DNA of 64,000 nucleotides. Source: Caballeronia novacaledonica (lineage in GTDB: Bacteria > Pseudomonadota > Gammaproteobacteria > Burkholderiales > Burkholderiaceae). This document shows, piece after piece, positions 47,301-55,886 of the stretch. The translations under genes and the position numbers were made by a program. The notes under the pieces are model-generated. The model was not told the DNA's origin, made no database searches, and worked only from the letters and a program-made list of their open reading frames with translations. The first letter of the stretch is position 1; the number at the start of each line of letters is the position of its first letter. The DNA lies in assembly GCF_900258035.1 (NCBI RefSeq), contig NZ_OGTP01000009.1:62001-126000 (forward strand), written 5' to 3'.

Positions 47301-48101
47301 GCTTGCAATATTCGCGCCGAGCTGGCTCTTCATCGACTCGAGGAAGTCGCGGTCGGAGGTCTGCTCGTTCGTGCTTTCGGACCATTGGAAGCCAATCCAG
47401 AGGACCGACCATTCTGGCGTGAGCGTCTTGCGCAATGCCGTGATCAGCTTTTCTTCCCAGTCGTGCGAGAACTCCCAATGTCGCGCGACGATCGCGAGCT
47501 TCTTGCGTCCGGCAAGCGTCTCAATGCCCGGTGCCTCGAATATGACCGGCTGTGCCTGTTCGGCGACGTAGCCCCAGCCCGGATCCGCTCCCACTTCGAT
47601 TGCGCGCTCGACGCCCACCGACCGCAGAAGCGCGAGGGAGTCGTTGTCGCGCAGGGTGAGGTCGTCGACATGAGTGAAGACGTCCTTGACGATTTCGCGC
47701 GCCTTCGGATGATTGAGTGGCCCGACGCCATGCGCCCAGATGGCCGTGCGCAGGCCAAACTGCCGCGCCATGTAGAAGACGCGCGCGTAGGCCGCAATAT
47801 CGTTTTGCGTCGGATCGTACAGCGCCTCGACGTTGAACGGGTGATGATCCTGGAAGATCCCGCCACCGCCGAATACCAGCAGGTCGGCCTTGGCGAGCGC
47901 GCGTCCGACATCGCCGAGATTGAAATAATCGATGGCCTCGATGCCGAGCCGGCTCTTCGTGTACTCAGGATTGTTGCTGAGCGCGACGAGTTCACCACCT
48001 TTCGCGTGGACCTGGCGCGCGAGCGCGGCGAGCAGCAGTTCATCGCCGACATTTGGTGCGCCGTAATAACCGACGGCGACTACTCTGATGCGATCGGACA
48101 T
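44394..48101 (-). CDS. Polysaccharide pyruvyltransferase / glycosyltransferase / GT2 fusion
   Basis: From the ATG at 48101 this is a 1235-residue three-part protein. The first 330 or so residues are a polysaccharide pyruvyl transferase (Y-Y-G-A-P-N-V-G-D-E-L-L, L-V-F-G-G-G-G-I-F-Q-D). A Glu/Ala/Arg coiled coil follows (about 440-580), then a GT-B-like domain (about 630-950, starting L-L-I-V-S-Q-H-R-Y-D-W-A-G-A-A-H-R). A GT2 domain (984-1235) has V-V-I-L-I-H-N-N, V-D-N-A-S-V-D-G-G and F-F-D-S-D (D1070, D1072). An ATG at 48122 is possible. The protein would build and pyruvylate part of the exported glycan at the inner face of the membrane. Confidence 0.82.
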   Translation of the reverse strand: MSDRIRVVAVGYYGAPNVGDELLLAALARQVHAKGGELVALSNNPEYTKSRLGIEAIDYFNLGDVGRALAKADLLVFGGGGIFQDHHPFNVEALYDPTQNDIAAYARVFYMARQFGLRTAIWAHGVGPLNHPKAREIVKDVFTHVDDLTLRDNDSLALLRSVGVERAIEVGADPGWGYVAEQAQPVIFEAPGIETLAGRKKLAIVARHWEFSHDWEEKLITALRKTLTPEWSVLWIGFQWSESTNEQTSDRDFLESMKSQLGANIASIVVDRLTPDEALAVLRQCDAAFSMRLHASIMAIASNIPTAALEYDRKMALAHDMAGMPASLRVQLTDDEAKFSHTLRALTGADPDAPAWVAAPETLAGLAASSHVHEVMLDGAMDRARRVAQSREAWQSRDFDWLSTWLEQTIWQKNAALRMRAKALDILRFRDSQLSTSEAQTTQARAAEQDALDRVAQYEKRVYELSDMYNASQRAFADLGRELEASRAETEASRAETGASRAEIEATQEALVVAQQQLAVANEARLAQEREFQEIRNHHRLLFKLLRIAPPGSTGQSAEAARSSSMGQNMLVRKIISAPRTYTDRAVYILRNGGVRALASAAKRHYRTQQAMQDANARIIDASPQEFSPTDPDLWFRAAAKLQRSELLIVSQHRYDWAGAAHRHAQLALAALHAGHRVIYLYLSPKDGTTAATQAGALQIPGLIHQPIDAVTLEYVFERLSESARLVIGVPDAQVSPFFQYAKHRGIETIFDVAYDWTHAAEPHRAMYSTLVAQADRCTVATPALAEVVRQKDRDEVEVLPGAAMHTVFDPYKTFEAPGGFAVKNARVALFHSVSGLESIDWALVRRAAEESPDITFCFVADGTPAPGMPSNVVVRAVESLDRLPAYVAHAHFLFFPLLRDALVDGDATAGMYAGLHLRKPVVTSLDFGITPTANLHVCEDEASFAARCAELGKTASVPLADDSFVSKNSWLARLELLCPPVPRHDVSVVILIHNNAKIIARALETLLAHCAPYLADVIVVDNASVDGGAEIVEKDFPQVKLVRNPENGCSSGRNLGVGHSKGKYIAFFDSDQWFAGSSGFAEALHVLENDASVGVIGWNAGWFDKTRTDLGGMIADYCPNRAMNGVAIRDGYRADIGFLGTSGFFMRRRTFDATHGFDTFYDPTCFEDTDLCFQIKALGMKVTFRDLSGVRHQPHQTTQANSGSDKYTALFLRNAQYFKEKWREYPHFYLDYTW

Positions 48102-48129
48102 GTGATGGCTTTCCCTGCTCATGGCGTGC

Positions 48130-49440
48130 TCATTTCGTGAAGTCGAAAACGGGGCAGGGCGCGAGCCAGCCGGAGCCACCATTGCTCTGCGGCAGTACAT
48201 CGATGTGGCCGGCGTACGGCAGGCGCGCGTGGCGCTTGTACTCGCCTGACTCGACATCGCCCACGCCGATCGCGACGACATAGCGGTTGCCCGAGAAATT
48301 GGCACGCAGCGACCAGGAGAAGCGATACGTGCCCGCGTCCAGCCGGTCCAAGTCGATATTCATGTGCTGCGTGGTTGTGCTCCACAGCACGATGTCGTCA
48401 ACGCTTTTCAACTGCACGCCGAAACACGGCCGGTTGTTAGGTTGCGCCACGCGGATCGAGACGGTGATCCTGAACGGATCGTCGAAGGTGAAAGTCGTGC
48501 GGTCGCGGCCGTCCTCGTCGGTGATCTTCACGTCCAGAATCGAAGTCTTGTCCGACACGACCTTCTTCGTTTCCGAGACGCTCTCCGCATGCTCGCGAGT
48601 TTCTCCCGCGTCGTCCTCGGGCACGGGAATGTCGATCGCCCGGCCGCCTTCCTCATCGACGAGATCGTTAGCGTAGAGCTTGACCACGTCGCGGCACGGG
48701 CCGTCCTTGATCAGCCGGCCGCGTTTCAGATAGATCGCGCGATCGCAATATTCGACGAGCGTGTTCGTGGAGTGCGTGACCAGCAGGATCGTGACGCCGG
48801 ACTTCTGCATGTCGCGGATGCGCGTCAGGCACTTGGTCTGGAACGCGGTGTCGCCGACGGCGAGCGCCTCGTCCACGACGAGAATGTCCGGCGATACGTG
48901 GATCGCCACAGCGAACGCAAGACGCACGTACATGCCAGACGAATACGTCTTGACCGGCTGATCGATGAACTCGCCGATGTCCGCGAACGCCTCGATATCG
49001 TGGAAGCGTGCGGCGATCTCGTCGCGCGACACGCCCATGATCCGCGCCGACAGCAGGACGTTCTCGCGGCCGCTGAATTCCGGATTGAAGCCCGCGCCGA
49101 GTTCGAGCAGTGCGGAGATGCGACCGTTGACCGCGATCTCGCCGCTGCTCGGCGAAAGCGTGCCCGCGATGATCTGCAGCAGCGTGGACTTGCCCGAACC
49201 GTTGCGCCCGATGATACCGATGGTTTCGCCGCGCTTCACCGAGAAAGAGACGTCCTGCAACGCCCAAAAATTGCGGCCGTATTCGCGCGCGGCGCGGCCC
49301 GGCAGCTTCACGCGCGAGGCAAAGGATTGCCGCAGGCGATCGGCTGGCTTGTCGTAGATCCGGAAAAATTTGGACAGATGCCCGACGTTGACGAGCAGGT
49401 CGTCCGTCGATTCCGGCTGATTGTTCGCGACGGTTTGCAT
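48130..49440 (-). CDS. wzt: ABC transporter ATPase for polysaccharide export with carbohydrate-binding tail
   Basis: This 436-residue protein has an ABC ATPase domain with Walker A G-R-N-G-S-G-K-S-T (residues 78-86), the signature Y-S-S-G-M-Y-V-R-L-A-F-A and Walker B I-L-V-V-D-E-A-L. The last 130 or so residues form a beta-rich Wzt C-terminal domain, which in relatives reads the end of the O chain before export. It pairs with wzm at 52991-53818 in the same operon. The tail suggests a terminal modification, for which the acyltransferase and pyruvyltransferase genes nearby are candidates. Confidence 0.93.
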   Translation of the reverse strand: MQTVANNQPESTDDLLVNVGHLSKFFRIYDKPADRLRQSFASRVKLPGRAAREYGRNFWALQDVSFSVKRGETIGIIGRNGSGKSTLLQIIAGTLSPSSGEIAVNGRISALLELGAGFNPEFSGRENVLLSARIMGVSRDEIAARFHDIEAFADIGEFIDQPVKTYSSGMYVRLAFAVAIHVSPDILVVDEALAVGDTAFQTKCLTRIRDMQKSGVTILLVTHSTNTLVEYCDRAIYLKRGRLIKDGPCRDVVKLYANDLVDEEGGRAIDIPVPEDDAGETREHAESVSETKKVVSDKTSILDVKITDEDGRDRTTFTFDDPFRITVSIRVAQPNNRPCFGVQLKSVDDIVLWSTTTQHMNIDLDRLDAGTYRFSWSLRANFSGNRYVVAIGVGDVESGEYKRHARLPYAGHIDVLPQSNGGSGWLAPCPVFDFTK

Positions 49441-49550
49441 GGGCTTTGATGGACGGCTAAATCGGTTTCTAGCGTGTTTGGCGAGTTCCCCGGCGACGAG
49501 GTTGATCACTGTCCTTGAACGCGGCCGCGTGGGGGCGGCCATGCGTCGGG

Positions 49551-50834
49551 TCAGTGAGAGGCCGGTGCGAGTTGTGCCGCGGCACCAGGCGAGAGGCCCA
49601 ACAGCTTGTTGTACAGGCGGCGCTTGATGTCGACGCACGCATCGAGGTTGTAGCGCGATTCGAGCAGCGCGTGCGCGTTACGCGCCATCTCGGCGCGCTT
49701 GTCCGGGTCGTTCGCCAGGCGGATCATTTGTTCGGCGAATTCGTCGGCGGCGTTGGCGATTACAAGATCGCGGCCATCGACCGCGCCAAGTCCTTCGCAA
49801 CCCTTCGCGGTGGAGAGAATCGGGATGCCATTGCTCATCGATTCGAGAATCTTCACGCGCACGCCGCTGCCCGACAGGAGCGGCACGAAGAGCAGATGGG
49901 CGTCGTCGAGAATCGGCTCGATCGAAGGCACGAAGCCATACACGAAGATGTGCTTGCTGTCATGTAGCGCCTTCAGATCGTCCGGCGGATTCGCGCCGAG
50001 GAAGTGCAGCTTGATGTTGTTTTCCGCAAGCCGGTCCTTCACGAGCGGCAGGATATCGCGCACGAACCAGGAGACGCCTTCCGCGTTCGGGTACCACCAG
50101 AAGCCACCCATCCACAGCATATTGACGACGTCTTTCGGCTTCTGGCCGTAATCCGATTCCTTCACCGGAAAGCAAAGCGGTATGTAGTGCTTCTCTACCG
50201 GCGCGGTGACTCGATCCATGTCTTCGCGCGAGATGAAGGTCATCGCGTCGAAGTTCCATGCATTGTCGATCTCCACCTTCCTCGCGTTGCGCCGGCTGAT
50301 TTCCGCGACTTTCGACACAGCAAGCTTTTGCCAGCCGCCGAGACCGCTGGGAATCCAGAACGGAAACAGGTCGGACTCTATGTTGTGGCTCACGAGCACC
50401 GCGGGCAAATCGCGCGCGAACTTGCGGAAGAAGGCGAGGTGCGTGGTGTGCACCTCCAGCATGTCGATTTTCTGGTCGCGGATGATGCGGCGCGCGTTGC
50501 GCACGGCGCTGCGGCTGAAATAGCTCGCATCCATGAAGGGCAGGCCGTGCAGTGAATGAACGAGCGAATGCAGCGCGCGGCCGGCGGTGGTTTTGTCGGC
50601 GGGCATTGGCGCGCGCGGTTCGACATGAACCGACTTGAAATGGCGCGCGTAAAGATCGCGATGCTGCTCGACTTTCTTCTGCTCGTCCTCGCCGCCGATC
50701 GTGAATAGATGGAAGTCGTATTCGTCGACGAGCGGCGCGAGCGTGTTCATCGTGTAGATCGCGCCACCAGCATTGGCCGGCAAGGGGGGCGCGAGAGTGA
50801 AAACGAGAACGTTCTTTTTACGCATGCTAACCAT
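49551..50834 (-). CDS. Glycosyltransferase family 1-like
   Basis: This protein of about 427 residues has a GT-B fold: N-terminal F-T-L-A-P-P-L-P-A-N-A-G-G-A-I-Y and C-terminal M-L-W-M-G-G-F-W-W-Y-P-N, V-P-L-L-S-G-S-G-V-R-V-K-I-L-E-S-M-S-N-G-I-P-I-L-S-T. That end motif is typical of retaining GT4-type enzymes. The ATG at 50834 overlaps the preceding gene by eight bases; one at 50825 is the other choice. The sugar and linkage cannot be told. Confidence 0.87.
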   Translation of the reverse strand: MVSMRKKNVLVFTLAPPLPANAGGAIYTMNTLAPLVDEYDFHLFTIGGEDEQKKVEQHRDLYARHFKSVHVEPRAPMPADKTTAGRALHSLVHSLHGLPFMDASYFSRSAVRNARRIIRDQKIDMLEVHTTHLAFFRKFARDLPAVLVSHNIESDLFPFWIPSGLGGWQKLAVSKVAEISRRNARKVEIDNAWNFDAMTFISREDMDRVTAPVEKHYIPLCFPVKESDYGQKPKDVVNMLWMGGFWWYPNAEGVSWFVRDILPLVKDRLAENNIKLHFLGANPPDDLKALHDSKHIFVYGFVPSIEPILDDAHLLFVPLLSGSGVRVKILESMSNGIPILSTAKGCEGLGAVDGRDLVIANAADEFAEQMIRLANDPDKRAEMARNAHALLESRYNLDACVDIKRRLYNKLLGLSPGAAAQLAPASH

Positions 50835-51462
50835 GAGATTCGTCGAATACGTCGGTGTCAAAAAAAGGCGAGAAATCGGTCAGATACGCGATCTCGCGGT
50901 TGCGCTCGGCGATCGGCTTCGCGGGCACGCCGCCGACGACCATATACGGTGCGACATCCTTGGTCACGACCGCGCCGGCCGCGACGACCGCGCCTTCGCC
51001 AATGGTCACGCCGGGCAGAATGGTCGCGCGCGCGCCGAGCCACGCGTGGTCCTTGATCTCAACCACGCCGCCGATCGACGCGAATCCGGGATGATTGTGG
51101 TCGTGATGCAGCGTGAGAATGCAGCACTGGAACGAAACGTTCACATTGTTGCCGATGACCACGCCGGTACGCCCGTCGAGATAGATTTCACGATTGAGCA
51201 CGCAGTTGTTTCCGATGCTCACGTTGCAGCGCGAATGATAGCCCGTGAAGAACTGACGCATGCTGACATGCGTGTGCTGCCCGATACGCACACCGAGAAT
51301 GCGCCGGTAATACGCGTTGCGGACGCGCTCAAACGGCACGTGCGCAATCACGTTATTACCGACGTAGTACCTCAGCGCGGCCAGAAAGTAGTAGGTCGAC
51401 GAACGCAGAAGTTTCGCCTTGATACGATGTTTCAGGCTCGGGCGCGCACTGGCTTGGCTCAT
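50827..51462 (-). CDS. Hexapeptide-repeat acyltransferase
   Basis: This 211-residue protein has left-handed beta-helix hexapeptide repeats (I-G-N-N-C-V-L-N, V-V-I-G-N-N-V-N-V, A-W-L-G-A-R-A-T-I-L-P-G-V-T-I-G-E-G) and the G-G-V-P-A-K-P-I end motif of sugar O-acetyltransferases. The H-H-D-H-N-H loop may supply the active-site histidine. It should acetylate a sugar of the glycan. It begins three bases after manC and overlaps the next glycosyltransferase gene. Confidence 0.88.
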   Translation of the reverse strand: MSQASARPSLKHRIKAKLLRSSTYYFLAALRYYVGNNVIAHVPFERVRNAYYRRILGVRIGQHTHVSMRQFFTGYHSRCNVSIGNNCVLNREIYLDGRTGVVIGNNVNVSFQCCILTLHHDHNHPGFASIGGVVEIKDHAWLGARATILPGVTIGEGAVVAAGAVVTKDVAPYMVVGGVPAKPIAERNREIAYLTDFSPFFDTDVFDESHG

Positions 51463-51465
51463 GGG

Positions 51466-52887
51466 TCAACTGCGTCCGTAGTTGTCGTCGAAACGGACGA
51501 TGTCGTCCTCTCCCAGATACTCGCCGCTCTGCACTTCGATCATTACGAGATCCGTGACGCCCGGGTTCGTCAGCCGGTGCTTGTGTCCGGCGGGAATATA
51601 AGTCGATTCGTTGGTGCGCACGTAAAACTCGTTCTCGCCATTGACGACGAGCGCCATGCCGCTCACCACGATCCAGTGCTCGCTGCGATGGTGATGCAGT
51701 TGCAGCGAGAGGCTCGCGCCGGGCTTTACCTCGATACGCTTGATCTTGAAGCGCGGGCCTTCTTCGAGCACCGTATAGACGCCCCACGGCCGATGCACGC
51801 TGCGATGCACCTTATACGCCTCGTGCCCGCTCGCCTTGAGCGCGGCATACACGTGACGCACGTCCTGCGCGCGGTTGCGGTTGGCGACGAGCAGCGCATC
51901 GGCGGTATCGACGATCAGCAGGTCTTCCACGCCGACCACGCCCACAAGGCGGCTTTCGCTGCGCACGTAGCAGTTGGACACGTCATGCAGAAGGGCTTCG
52001 CCTTCCACGCGGTTGCCGCTCGCGTCTGGTTGGGCGAGATCACCCATCGCGTTCCATGAGCCGATGTCGCTCCAGCCGATGTCGCAGCGCACGACCGCCA
52101 CGTTCGCCGAGCGCTCCATCAGCGCATAGTCGATGGAGATGTCCGGCGCGAGGCCGAGCGTGTCGGCGTCGAGTTCGATCTGTGTTCCGCTCGCACCCGA
52201 TGCGCGACGCGCCGCCTCGAGGCATCTTCGCGTGGTGTCGAGCACGTCCGGGCAGTGCTTCTTCATTTCTGCGAGCACCGTGCCCGCGCTGAAGCAGAAC
52301 ATGCCGGCGTTCCACAGGAAGTCGCCGGAATCGAGATACGTCTGCGCGGTCTCGGCGTTCGGCTTTTCGACGAAGCGGCGCACCTTCGTGCCCTCGGCTT
52401 CGATATAGCCGTAAGCCGTTTCAGGAAACGTCGGCGTGATGCCGAACGTCACGAGCGCGCCCGTTTGCGCGAGCATCACGGCCTGCTTCACCGCTTCCGC
52501 GAAAGCTGCGTGATCGCTCACGAGATGATCGGCGGGCAGGACGAGCAACTGCGCATCGTCGCCGAAGGTGGCCGAAACGTGCACCGCGGCGGCCGCGACG
52601 GCAACGGCGGTATTGCGCCCGAACGGCTCCAGAATGAACGAGGCGGCCAAGCCCTCCTTGTTCACCTCGCGATACTCGTCGCTGGTCTTGAAGAACAGTT
52701 CGCGATTCGTGACCGTCAACATCTGGGCCACGCCCGGAAGGTGTGCGCCGCGCTTGAAAGCTTTCTGTAGCAGACTTTCACCGTCTTCCAGCCGGATGAA
52801 CGGCTTCGGGTGCGATTCGCGTGACACGGGCCACAGGCGAGATCCAGCGCCGCCGCAAAGAATGGTGGGGACGAGTTGAACCGACAT
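51466..52887 (-). CDS. manC: Mannose-1-phosphate guanylyltransferase / mannose-6-phosphate isomerase
   Basis: This 473-residue protein is a bifunctional type II enzyme. The N terminus has L-C-G-G-A-G-S-R-L-W-P-V-S-R (GDP-mannose pyrophosphorylase loop), and F-V-E-K-P and G-D-F-L-W-N-A-G-M-F follow. The C-terminal cupin has L-Q-L-H-H-H-R-S-E-H-W, the isomerase metal site. It makes GDP-mannose for the glycan. The ATG at 52887 follows GGAGG. No phosphomannomutase gene is in the window. Confidence 0.95.
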   Translation of the reverse strand: MSVQLVPTILCGGAGSRLWPVSRESHPKPFIRLEDGESLLQKAFKRGAHLPGVAQMLTVTNRELFFKTSDEYREVNKEGLAASFILEPFGRNTAVAVAAAAVHVSATFGDDAQLLVLPADHLVSDHAAFAEAVKQAVMLAQTGALVTFGITPTFPETAYGYIEAEGTKVRRFVEKPNAETAQTYLDSGDFLWNAGMFCFSAGTVLAEMKKHCPDVLDTTRRCLEAARRASGASGTQIELDADTLGLAPDISIDYALMERSANVAVVRCDIGWSDIGSWNAMGDLAQPDASGNRVEGEALLHDVSNCYVRSESRLVGVVGVEDLLIVDTADALLVANRNRAQDVRHVYAALKASGHEAYKVHRSVHRPWGVYTVLEEGPRFKIKRIEVKPGASLSLQLHHHRSEHWIVVSGMALVVNGENEFYVRTNESTYIPAGHKHRLTNPGVTDLVMIEVQSGEYLGEDDIVRFDDNYGRS

Positions 52888-52990
52888 GGTCTTGCTAACC
52901 TCCGGGTAACCTCTAAATTTCCGGCGCACGAACAAAGCCGCGCGCTCGATCTGTCATATCTCAACGGGTTTCCGCACGCTGCCGTCAAGC

Positions 52991-53818
52991 TTACAGCACA
53001 TCGGCGAAGCCTTTGCGCGTGCGCTGGAACCACCAGAAACCGAACCAGCAGACGACGACCGCGCCGGCCATACAGATAAGCCAACTCGTCCAGTCGGGCT
53101 GCTTGCCGAAGATGAGCGTGTTGCGCCCCTCCTCGATGATGAAGGTGAGCGGGTTTAGTTTTATCCAGGACTGGTATTGCGCGGGCAGGTTTGACACCGG
53201 ATAGAACACGGGCGACAGGAACATCAGCACCGAGGTGATGATGCCCGTGATCTGGGCGATGTCGCGCACGTACACGCCGAACGCCGAAAGAAACCACGCA
53301 AAGCCCATGGCACCGATGATCAGCGGCGCAAGAATCAGCGGGAACAGAATGGCGGTCCAGGGCAGCGCGTGCAGCAGTATCACCTCCGCGATGATCAACA
53401 CGACGAGGCTGATGGCGCTGTGAAATAGCGCCGAACCAAGCGCGACGATTGGCAGGATCTCCAACGGAAAGATGACCTTCTTGACGTAGTTGACGTTCGC
53501 GAGAATGAGCGTCGGCGCGCGATTGATGCACTCGGCAAGGAGACTATGCAGGATCAGGCCGACGAACAGGACGACGGCGAACGCACCCTTGTTGTCGTCG
53601 AGCGTGCCCCAGCGCGCCTTGAACACGACCGAGAAAAAGAACGTGTAGACGACGAGCATCAGCACCGGATTGAAGAAAGACCACGCGAGACCCATCACCG
53701 AGCCGCGGTAACGTCCGATGACTTCACGCTGCGTCATTTGGAGAATCAGTTCTCGATTTCTCCACACACTTTTCAAAATGGCGGCGAGAGACGCAGGATG
53801 CTTCGAATGTGGATTCAT
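52991..53818 (-). CDS. wzm: ABC-2 type polysaccharide exporter permease
   Basis: This 275-residue integral membrane protein has six hydrophobic segments and ABC-2 patterns: R-E-V-I-G-R-Y-R-G-S-V-M-G-L-A-W-S-F-F-N-P and N-Y-V-K-K-V-I-F-P-L-E-I-L-P, then L-S-P-V-F-Y-P and L-N-P-L-T-F-I-I-E. It forms the channel partner of Wzt and exports the finished lipid-linked glycan. It is the first gene of the minus-strand operon, so its promoter should lie in the AT-rich gap to the right. Confidence 0.93.
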   Translation of the reverse strand: MNPHSKHPASLAAILKSVWRNRELILQMTQREVIGRYRGSVMGLAWSFFNPVLMLVVYTFFFSVVFKARWGTLDDNKGAFAVVLFVGLILHSLLAECINRAPTLILANVNYVKKVIFPLEILPIVALGSALFHSAISLVVLIIAEVILLHALPWTAILFPLILAPLIIGAMGFAWFLSAFGVYVRDIAQITGIITSVLMFLSPVFYPVSNLPAQYQSWIKLNPLTFIIEEGRNTLIFGKQPDWTSWLICMAGAVVVCWFGFWWFQRTRKGFADVL

Positions 53819-54312
53819 CAAATTTTGCGAATGCTTTTGAAATCTGACAGAGCGTCTTCTTGCGGGAATGCACGTTGTCATTCCGGCCGCGATCGACCGA
53901 TACCTCGAATTGCGGGCCCCGGATCGGATGCGGGTCATCCGCAAAATGACTTTCGTTAGCTCGATTCGGCCGTTTTCTGTACTCTTGACTCACGGTCGGA
54001 TGTCGATCTTCTCGAACAGCGTGCGCAAATACGCGCCATATCACGCCAAAACGCAAGCGGCGAATTATACTGCATGGCGCCATAGCCCACGTGCACCGCA
54101 CGGTCCGGAGTGACAGCAGGAAATGGCCGGCGACCTCCGCCAGCTTTCGAGTCAGCCCAGCATGATGACCGGTTCCTTGATTTCGAGGCAAGGCTTCTTG
54201 TAGTTTGAAACGTCCGTTACACTTGTCCACGCACTCGTAACCGGCCTTGCTGCGCCCTTCCGGGCGCTCAGTCCTTGCCATCAGAAAATGAGTACGCGCA
54301 TTCGAAGTTGAC
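53819..54312. other. AT-richer divergent intergenic region
   Basis: No gene is supportable. The stretch separates two diverging transcription units (wzm operon and the membrane-protein gene) and must hold their promoters, but no box combination is convincing. I did not find an ops/JUMPstart element. Confidence 0.5.
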
Positions 54313-55881
54313 GTGCATATTCTTCGCGGTCTTTCTTCCCTGGCGATCAAGACGTCGCTCTTCTCAGCCCCATTCGACCCCAGACTTATGCGAGATCACC
54401 TGAGATGCGTGCTGAGTTCCAAAGGGCTGTTTTGCGGATTCGCCGCATTGATGGTCGCGCTTGGCGCGCTGCATTTGTTCAGCGGAATCGCCGATAACAT
54501 GGACTTCAATCGAAGCATCGCCTTCGTCATTGATCGTCCGGCAGGGTTCAGCTCGCTCTTCCCGGCCGCTGGCACCGACGAGGCACACCGGCTATTCATT
54601 ACCTTCTGGCACGACAAATGGGTGCTGAAGCCGCATTTCGTTGGAAGGGGAGGACTTGTCACGCTGTCGACTTACAAGATCTACCTTTTCGTGCAGTCGT
54701 TGTTTGTCCGCGCATTGAACGGATCGTCGCAGGAATACTCAATCATCGTCGGTTCGCTGGTCTCCAGGGCCATTTATCTGGGTACGTTTCTGGCGTTGTT
54801 CGTCCGCGCGCGTCGGTCAGAAAATCTGCTTGCGACATGGGTTTTCATGCTGATGGCAGGCGCGCTTGTTCTTTGCTCGGAGTTTTCCGCTTACTTCAAT
54901 AGCTTCTTCGAAGATCAACTGGCCATCATCTTCCTGCCGTTGGTCGCACTCTTCATTTACCGCATCGAGCAAGGCGCACCGTCGGCGGGTGCGGCGCGCT
55001 GGTGGGTGCTCGGTCTTGCAACGTTCATCGGCGCTGCCAAGACATCATTCTTTCCGCTACCGCTCATCGTCTGGCCTTTCCTGCTTCCGCTTTTCAGCGG
55101 CAGGATAGCCGGTGCGAAAACGGCCTGTATGATCGCCGTCTGCGTGCTCGTTACGCTGCTGCCGGTCTTTTTCGGGGCTTTCAAGGGCATCAATCAATAT
55201 CACGCCGTCTATGCGGGCGCGCTCACGGTGCTGACTCCGCAGGAGGCCGCGACTATCGATCACATCGGCTCGAAGCCCGTCCTGCACGATTGCATCAACG
55301 TACTCGCCTTCGATCCAGCGGGCAGCTCTTGCGTCGCCCGCGCCCACGCCGGGTACTTCGACGTGCTGCGTCTCGCGCTGATGAAACCCGAGGTCCTGCC
55401 GCGCATCGTAGTCACGGTGTTCGAGTACGGGCGGGAGCTTCGCATCGGCTATCTGGGCACGACGATGGAACACGCGTCGAACTTCATGTACCTTCCGGTG
55501 TTTTCCGTGTGGCGCAACCTGTTTCAGCACCACGCGAACTACTGGATACTGGCGTCGCTCGCGATTTCGACCACGCTGATCGTGCGTTTGCGGCGATCGG
55601 GACTTTCAAGGCGGCTCGCGCTATTGAAGGTTTCATGCTTCCTGGCCGTGTTTGGGTTCGTAGGCTACGCCACGTCGCTCGGCGACGGATTGACAGACAC
55701 TACGCGGCATTTGATCGGTGCAAATTATTCGCTGTCGCTGTCTGCGGTGTTCTTTGTGCCGGGCGTGGTCGCACTTTTCTACCGACGCGGGGACGGGCAA
55801 CGCGATGGGGGAAAGCGCGACAGTGTGGAACCCGCCCACGGCGGCGTGGTATCGCGTGATACCACGCCGTGGGACGCATAA
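54313..55881 (+). CDS. Polytopic membrane protein, possible GT-C glycosyltransferase
   Basis: This 522-residue protein has about ten to twelve hydrophobic segments. An early extracytoplasmic loop follows the first helix (residues 58-110, with N-M-D-F-N-R and F-H/W-D-K-W), the layout of GT-C enzymes that use polyprenyl-phosphate sugars. I do not recognise a named family. The GTG at 54313 is uncertain; ATG at 54388 would remove 25 residues, and neither has a good ribosome site. Placed near the polyprenyl-phosphoryl-pentose genes, it is a candidate transferase for that donor. This is inference. Confidence 0.65.
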   Translation: MHILRGLSSLAIKTSLFSAPFDPRLMRDHLRCVLSSKGLFCGFAALMVALGALHLFSGIADNMDFNRSIAFVIDRPAGFSSLFPAAGTDEAHRLFITFWHDKWVLKPHFVGRGGLVTLSTYKIYLFVQSLFVRALNGSSQEYSIIVGSLVSRAIYLGTFLALFVRARRSENLLATWVFMLMAGALVLCSEFSAYFNSFFEDQLAIIFLPLVALFIYRIEQGAPSAGAARWWVLGLATFIGAAKTSFFPLPLIVWPFLLPLFSGRIAGAKTACMIAVCVLVTLLPVFFGAFKGINQYHAVYAGALTVLTPQEAATIDHIGSKPVLHDCINVLAFDPAGSSCVARAHAGYFDVLRLALMKPEVLPRIVVTVFEYGRELRIGYLGTTMEHASNFMYLPVFSVWRNLFQHHANYWILASLAISTTLIVRLRRSGLSRRLALLKVSCFLAVFGFVGYATSLGDGLTDTTRHLIGANYSLSLSAVFFVPGVVALFYRRGDGQRDGGKRDSVEPAHGGVVSRDTTPWDA

Positions 55882-55886
55882 AGGCT

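Noticed and set aside
53819..54312. Possible JUMPstart/ops element before the glycan operon
   Set aside because: I found no GGCGGTAG core on either strand in this gap.
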